Shown here: positions 61,112 to 64,000 of the stretch, piece after piece
Layout of the letters: every line of letters begins with the position of its first letter
Numbering within the stretch: position 1 is the stretch's first letter
Assembly: GCA_020199775.1 (NCBI GenBank)
Contig: JAIVJZ010000040.1
Coordinates: 372,001 to 436,000, forward strand
Reading direction: 5' to 3'
DNA length: 64,000 bases
Origin: Acidobacteriota bacterium
GTDB taxonomy: Bacteria; Acidobacteriota; Blastocatellia; Pyrinomonadales; Pyrinomonadaceae
Notes under the pieces: generated by a model
The model's input: only the letters and a program-made list of their open reading frames with translations
Databases searched by the model: none
Told to the model about the DNA's origin: nothing
Translations under genes and position numbers: made by a program

Positions 61112-61845
61112 GTCAAGAGCGGATAAGGGTTGATGTTCTCGCCGTCCCAGAAGCGTTTGGGGTCGGTGACGAGCCAGATGGAGAAGTGCAGGTGGCAATT
61201 ATCTTTTCCGGCGTTGCCGCTGTCGCCGACGTAGCCGAGCAGTTCGCCGCGGCGCGCGAAGCGGTTCTCGACGACGCCGTCGGCGTAGCGTTCGAGGTGC
61301 GCGTAATAGTAGACGGTGCGATTGTCCGTGGCGAGTTGGTAGAGGGTGATGCCGCCGCGCTCGCTCTGGAAGAGTTTGATGATCGTCCCGTCGGCGGCAG
61401 CGACGACGGGCGTGTTGCGCGCCGCCATGATGTCGATGGCGTTGTGCGTGCGGCCTTCGCTGCGCGACTGCGTGTAGGTGTCTTGAAGTTGTTCGGGACG
61501 AATGCCTGCGACGGGGATGATCAAACCCGCGACGTTGGAATTGGCCGCGTGCCCGTCTTGAGCGGAGGCGGCGGGCGTGGGCGACGTTTGCGTCGCCCCG
61601 TTAACGGAGGGCGACGGCGCGACCGACGGTGACGCCTCCGGCGTGGGCGTGTCAGCGTTCGCCCCCGTCGCGCCGCCCGCGTCGTTCGGCGGAGGGGAAA
61701 GCTCGGCGGTCGTGGTGGGCGGTTGATCGATGGGCGTGACGGGCGTCGAGCGCGGCCTGCTGCTGAGATACCAGACGAGCGCGGTCAAACCCAACAGAAT
61801 TGACCCCGCCAGAAGCAGGACGCGTGCGCGCGGGCTGAATGCCAT
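61102..61845 (-). CDS. M23-family metallopeptidase (LytM)
   Basis: The 247-residue product has an N-terminal membrane anchor (VLLLAGSILLGLTALVWYLS), a Pro/Thr/Ser-rich linker, then the LytM core: HNAIDIMAARNTPVVAAADG (HxxxD), GGITLYQLATDNRTVYYYAH, LGYVGDSGNAGKDNCHLHFS (HxH). These are the zinc ligands of a glycyl-glycine or D,D-endopeptidase acting on peptidoglycan. The last two residues and stop come from the heptamer array. It is divergent from the zinc-finger gene. Confidence 0.92.
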   Translation of the reverse strand: MAFSPRARVLLLAGSILLGLTALVWYLSSRPRSTPVTPIDQPPTTTAELSPPPNDAGGATGANADTPTPEASPSVAPSPSVNGATQTSPTPAASAQDGHAANSNVAGLIIPVAGIRPEQLQDTYTQSRSEGRTHNAIDIMAARNTPVVAAADGTIIKLFQSERGGITLYQLATDNRTVYYYAHLERYADGVVENRFARRGELLGYVGDSGNAGKDNCHLHFSIWLVTDPKRFWDGENINPYPLLTKR

Positions 61846-62015
61846 GTGCCGACTCTCCCGAAAAGTTTTGCGCGATTTGAAAAAGCGAACGGGGACTCAC
61901 AGGATATGCGCTCGCCTTGCGTGAAGCAAGCGGGAGAGTGGCGTGCAACTGCCGTTTTCTGTTGTTACAATAACGCCCAAAGTTTTGCATGCCATCGCAG
62001 AGGAGAGACCAAACC

Positions 62016-62321
62016 ATGTCAGAGATTTTTGACGAACGGCGCAAGGCGCTCGAAGAGGATTATTTCCGGCGCAAGGAGCGCGAACTGCTCGACAAGATGC
62101 GGCAGGATGCGGCGGCGGAAGCCGCGGCGCGCGGGCAGGCGGCGGGGCGGCAGTGCCCGCTCGGACACGGCGCGCTCGTCGAAGAGGCGCGCGGGTCGGT
62201 CGTCATCGACCGCTGCGAGAAGTGCGGCGGCATCTGGCTCGACCCCGGCGAACTCGAAGAGATGTCGCGACAGAGCGGCGGGTGGTTCGACAACTTCGTC
62301 CGCAGTTTCAAAAACGAGTAA
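62016..62321 (+). CDS. TFIIB-type zinc-finger (zf-TFIIB) protein
   Basis: The 101-residue product has a charged coiled N-terminus (SEIFDERRKALEEDYFRRKE, then LLDKMRQDAAAEAAARGQAA) and a zf-TFIIB domain: CPLGHGALVEEARGSVVIDR and CEKCGGIWLDPGELEEMSRQ. This is a small bacterial zinc protein of unknown function. AGAGGAGAG lies about 14 nt before the ATG at 62016. Confidence 0.88.
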   Translation: MSEIFDERRKALEEDYFRRKERELLDKMRQDAAAEAAARGQAAGRQCPLGHGALVEEARGSVVIDRCEKCGGIWLDPGELEEMSRQSGGWFDNFVRSFKNE

Positions 62322-62481
62322 GGCGGCGGCGCGGCGGTCGTCTTTTGTGTTCCGCGCGATGCCCGGACGCGCTTCTAGTTTTCCTTCGCGCCCGACCATC
62401 TTGCTTTTGCGCCTTCGGCGAGAAAACAGCTTCGCGCCGGGGTGCGACAGCAAGCTGTCAGGCGCGAGGGGTTGAGTGTTG

Positions 62482-64000
62482 ATGATGAACGGTTCGAGAA
62501 AGGTGAGCGCGCCGCGCGGCGCGAAGTTGAATTGCAAGGGCTGGCATCAGGAGGCGGCACTGCGCTGCCTGATGAACAACCTCGACGCCGAAGTCGCCGA
62601 GCGGCCGGACGACCTCGTCGTCTACGGCGGCACGGGGCGCGCGGCGCGCAACTGGGCGTCCTTCGACCGGATCGTGCGCGAGTTGCAAGGTTTGGAAAAC
62701 GACGAGACGCTGCTCGTCCAGTCCGGCAAACCCGTCGCCGTCTTCCGCACGCACGAGTATGCGCCGCGCGTTTTGATCGCCAACTCGAACCTCGTCGGCG
62801 CGTGGGCTAACTGGGAGCACTTCAACGAACTCGAACGTCGCGGCCTGATGATGTACGGGCAGATGACGGCGGGCAGTTGGATTTACATCGGCACGCAGGG
62901 GATCGTGCAGGGCACGTTCGAGACCTTCGCGGCGATGGCCGACAAACATTTCGGCGGCACGCTCGCGGGGCGTCTCGTCGTCTCCGGCGGCATGGGCGGC
63001 ATGGGCGGCGCGCAGCCGCTCGCGGCGACGATGAACGGCGCGGTATTCCTCGGTGTGGACGTTGACCGCGCGCGCATCGAACGCCGTGTGCAGACGGGCT
63101 ACTGCGACCGCCTCGCACTCACCCTCGACGACGCCCTGCGAATTTGCGAAGACGCGCGCGAGCAGGGGCGTGCCGTCTCGGTCGGTCTGGTCGGCAACTG
63201 CGCGGAGGTGTTGCCGGAGATCGCGCGGCGGGGCTTAACCGTGGATGCCGTCACGGATCAGACGAGCGCGCACGACCCGCTCGGCGGCTACGTGCCCGCG
63301 GGGCTGAGTCTGGAAGAGGCGGAAGAGTTGAGGCGTGTGGACGCGCGCGGCTACGTCGCGCGTTCGACCGAATCGATGGCGCGACACGTCGAGGCGATGC
63401 TCGCGCTCAAACGCGCGGGCGCAATCGCCTTCGACTACGGCAACAACATACGCAAGTTCGCACACGACGCCGGGTGCTCCGACGCCTTCGAGATTCCCGG
63501 CTTCGTGCCCGAATACATCCGTCCGCTGTTCTGCGAAGGCAAAGGGCCGTTTCGCTGGGTGGCCTTGTCGGGCGACCGCGAAGACATCCGTCGCACGGAC
63601 GACCTCGCCCTCGAACTCTTCCCCGAAGACTCGACGCTCAACCGCTGGCTCCGCCTCGCGCGCGAGCGCGTGCAATTTCAGGGCTTGCCCGCGCGCATCT
63701 GCTGGCTCGGCTACGGCGAACGCGCGGAGATGGGCGACGCGATCAACGAACTCGTCCGGCGCGGCGACCTGAAAGCCCCGGTCGCCATCGGCCGCGATCA
63801 TCTCGACACCGGATCGGTCGCCTCACCCTTTCGCGAGACGGAGGCGATGCGCGACGGCTCCGACGCCGTGGCGGATTGGCCGATCCTGAACGCCCTCTTG
63901 AACACTGCGAGCGGCGCGTCGTGGGTCTCTTTCCATCACGGCGGCGGCGTCGGCATCGGCTACTCGCTCCACGCCGGTCAAGTCTCCGTCGCCGACGGCA
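62482..64000 (+). CDS. hutU: Urocanate hydratase (3' end outside window)
   Basis: The visible 506 residues begin [20 protein letters not shown] and include [20 protein letters not shown], the NAD-binding [100 protein letters not shown] and [20 protein letters not shown], the full urocanase pattern. It converts urocanate to imidazolonepropionate using NAD as a catalyst. The C-terminal residues are beyond the edge. It is 4.2 kb from hutH on the same strand, with unrelated genes between. Confidence 0.95.
   Translation, partial: MMNGSRKVSAPRGAKLNCKGWHQEAALRCLMNNLDAEVAERPDDLVVYGGTGRAARNWASFDRIVRELQGLENDETLLVQSGKPVAVFRTHEYAPRVLIANSNLVGAWANWEHFNELERRGLMMYGQMTAGSWIYIGTQGIVQGTFETFAAMADKHFGGTLAGRLVVSGGMGGMGGAQPLAATMNGAVFLGVDVDRARIERRVQTGYCDRLALTLDDALRICEDAREQGRAVSVGLVGNCAEVLPEIARRGLTVDAVTDQTSAHDPLGGYVPAGLSLEEAEELRRVDARGYVARSTESMARHVEAMLALKRAGAIAFDYGNNIRKFAHDAGCSDAFEIPGFVPEYIRPLFCEGKGPFRWVALSGDREDIRRTDDLALELFPEDSTLNRWLRLARERVQFQGLPARICWLGYGERAEMGDAINELVRRGDLKAPVAIGRDHLDTGSVASPFRETEAMRDGSDAVADWPILNALLNTASGASWVSFHHGGGVGIGYSLHAGQVSVADG

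Overview
This is a GC-rich bacterial chromosome segment with dense, mostly single-gene or short-operon organisation. A von Willebrand-type protein of the kind called 'VWFA-related Acidobacterial domain', an ECF sigma/anti-sigma/DUF4252 cluster, Asn-Gly repeat and YCF48/PQQ-propeller secreted proteins, and the housekeeping gene set suggest an Acidobacteriota member, perhaps Blastocatellia/Pyrinomonadales-like. That placement is inferred from gene content only; no rRNA is present.

Layout. 1-5.3 kb (all minus): ECF sigma factor, anti-sigma-like protein, two small secreted proteins (one DUF4252-like), a VWFA protein and a PQQ-like propeller cut by the window edge. 5.4-12.4 kb: Cys-cluster protein, tlyA, a CpaB-like SAF protein with a membrane protein, dxs. 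12.6-18.4 kb: Spy/CpxP-like protein, phosphoesterase, Asn-Gly repeat protein, tRNA-Ser(GCT), gltX, small secreted or cytosolic proteins. 18.4-18.75 kb: a compact minus-strand transcription unit (promoter, extended Shine-Dalgarno, 11-codon ORF, two hairpin terminators). 18.8-34 kb: hutI, S9 peptidase, esterase, UvrD-like helicase, ybaB-recR, pyrE, Nudix, GHMP kinase, DedA, universal stress protein. 34.2-35.2 kb: ROK protein.

35.2-37.8 kb is an AT-rich accessory island: a 19-codon leader ORF coupled to tcmP, a DUF5131 (phage Gp37/Gp68-like three-Cys) gene, a terminator, then an antitoxin and a RelE-type toxin gene broken by one in-frame TGA. The chromosome resumes with lepA, a TPR protein, an MFS transporter with a leader ORF, a Rad50/SbcC-like ATPase overlapping an RNase H gene, a YCF48 propeller, a zinc-ribbon response regulator, dnaX, a VOC protein, the SRP RNA, two tRNA-Ser genes (GGA, CGA), tadA, an AlkA-like glycosylase, DUF2270, hutH, a hydrolase, an L,D-transpeptidase, an M23 peptidase and hutU (cut by the right edge). 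Histidine degradation enzymes HutH, HutU and HutI are all encoded here but at scattered loci.

The most unusual signal is structural. At about 15 gene boundaries there is a palindrome whose arms are tandem arrays of a 7-bp unit (8 bp at two loci). The unit differs by locus: GATGAGG, GATGAAC, GTGAGCA, GTTTCAR, CGTGAAT, AGGTCAG, GGGGAAG. Several genes take their stop codon, or their last residues, from an array arm. Because 7 is not a multiple of 3, a unit containing TGA places a stop in every frame.
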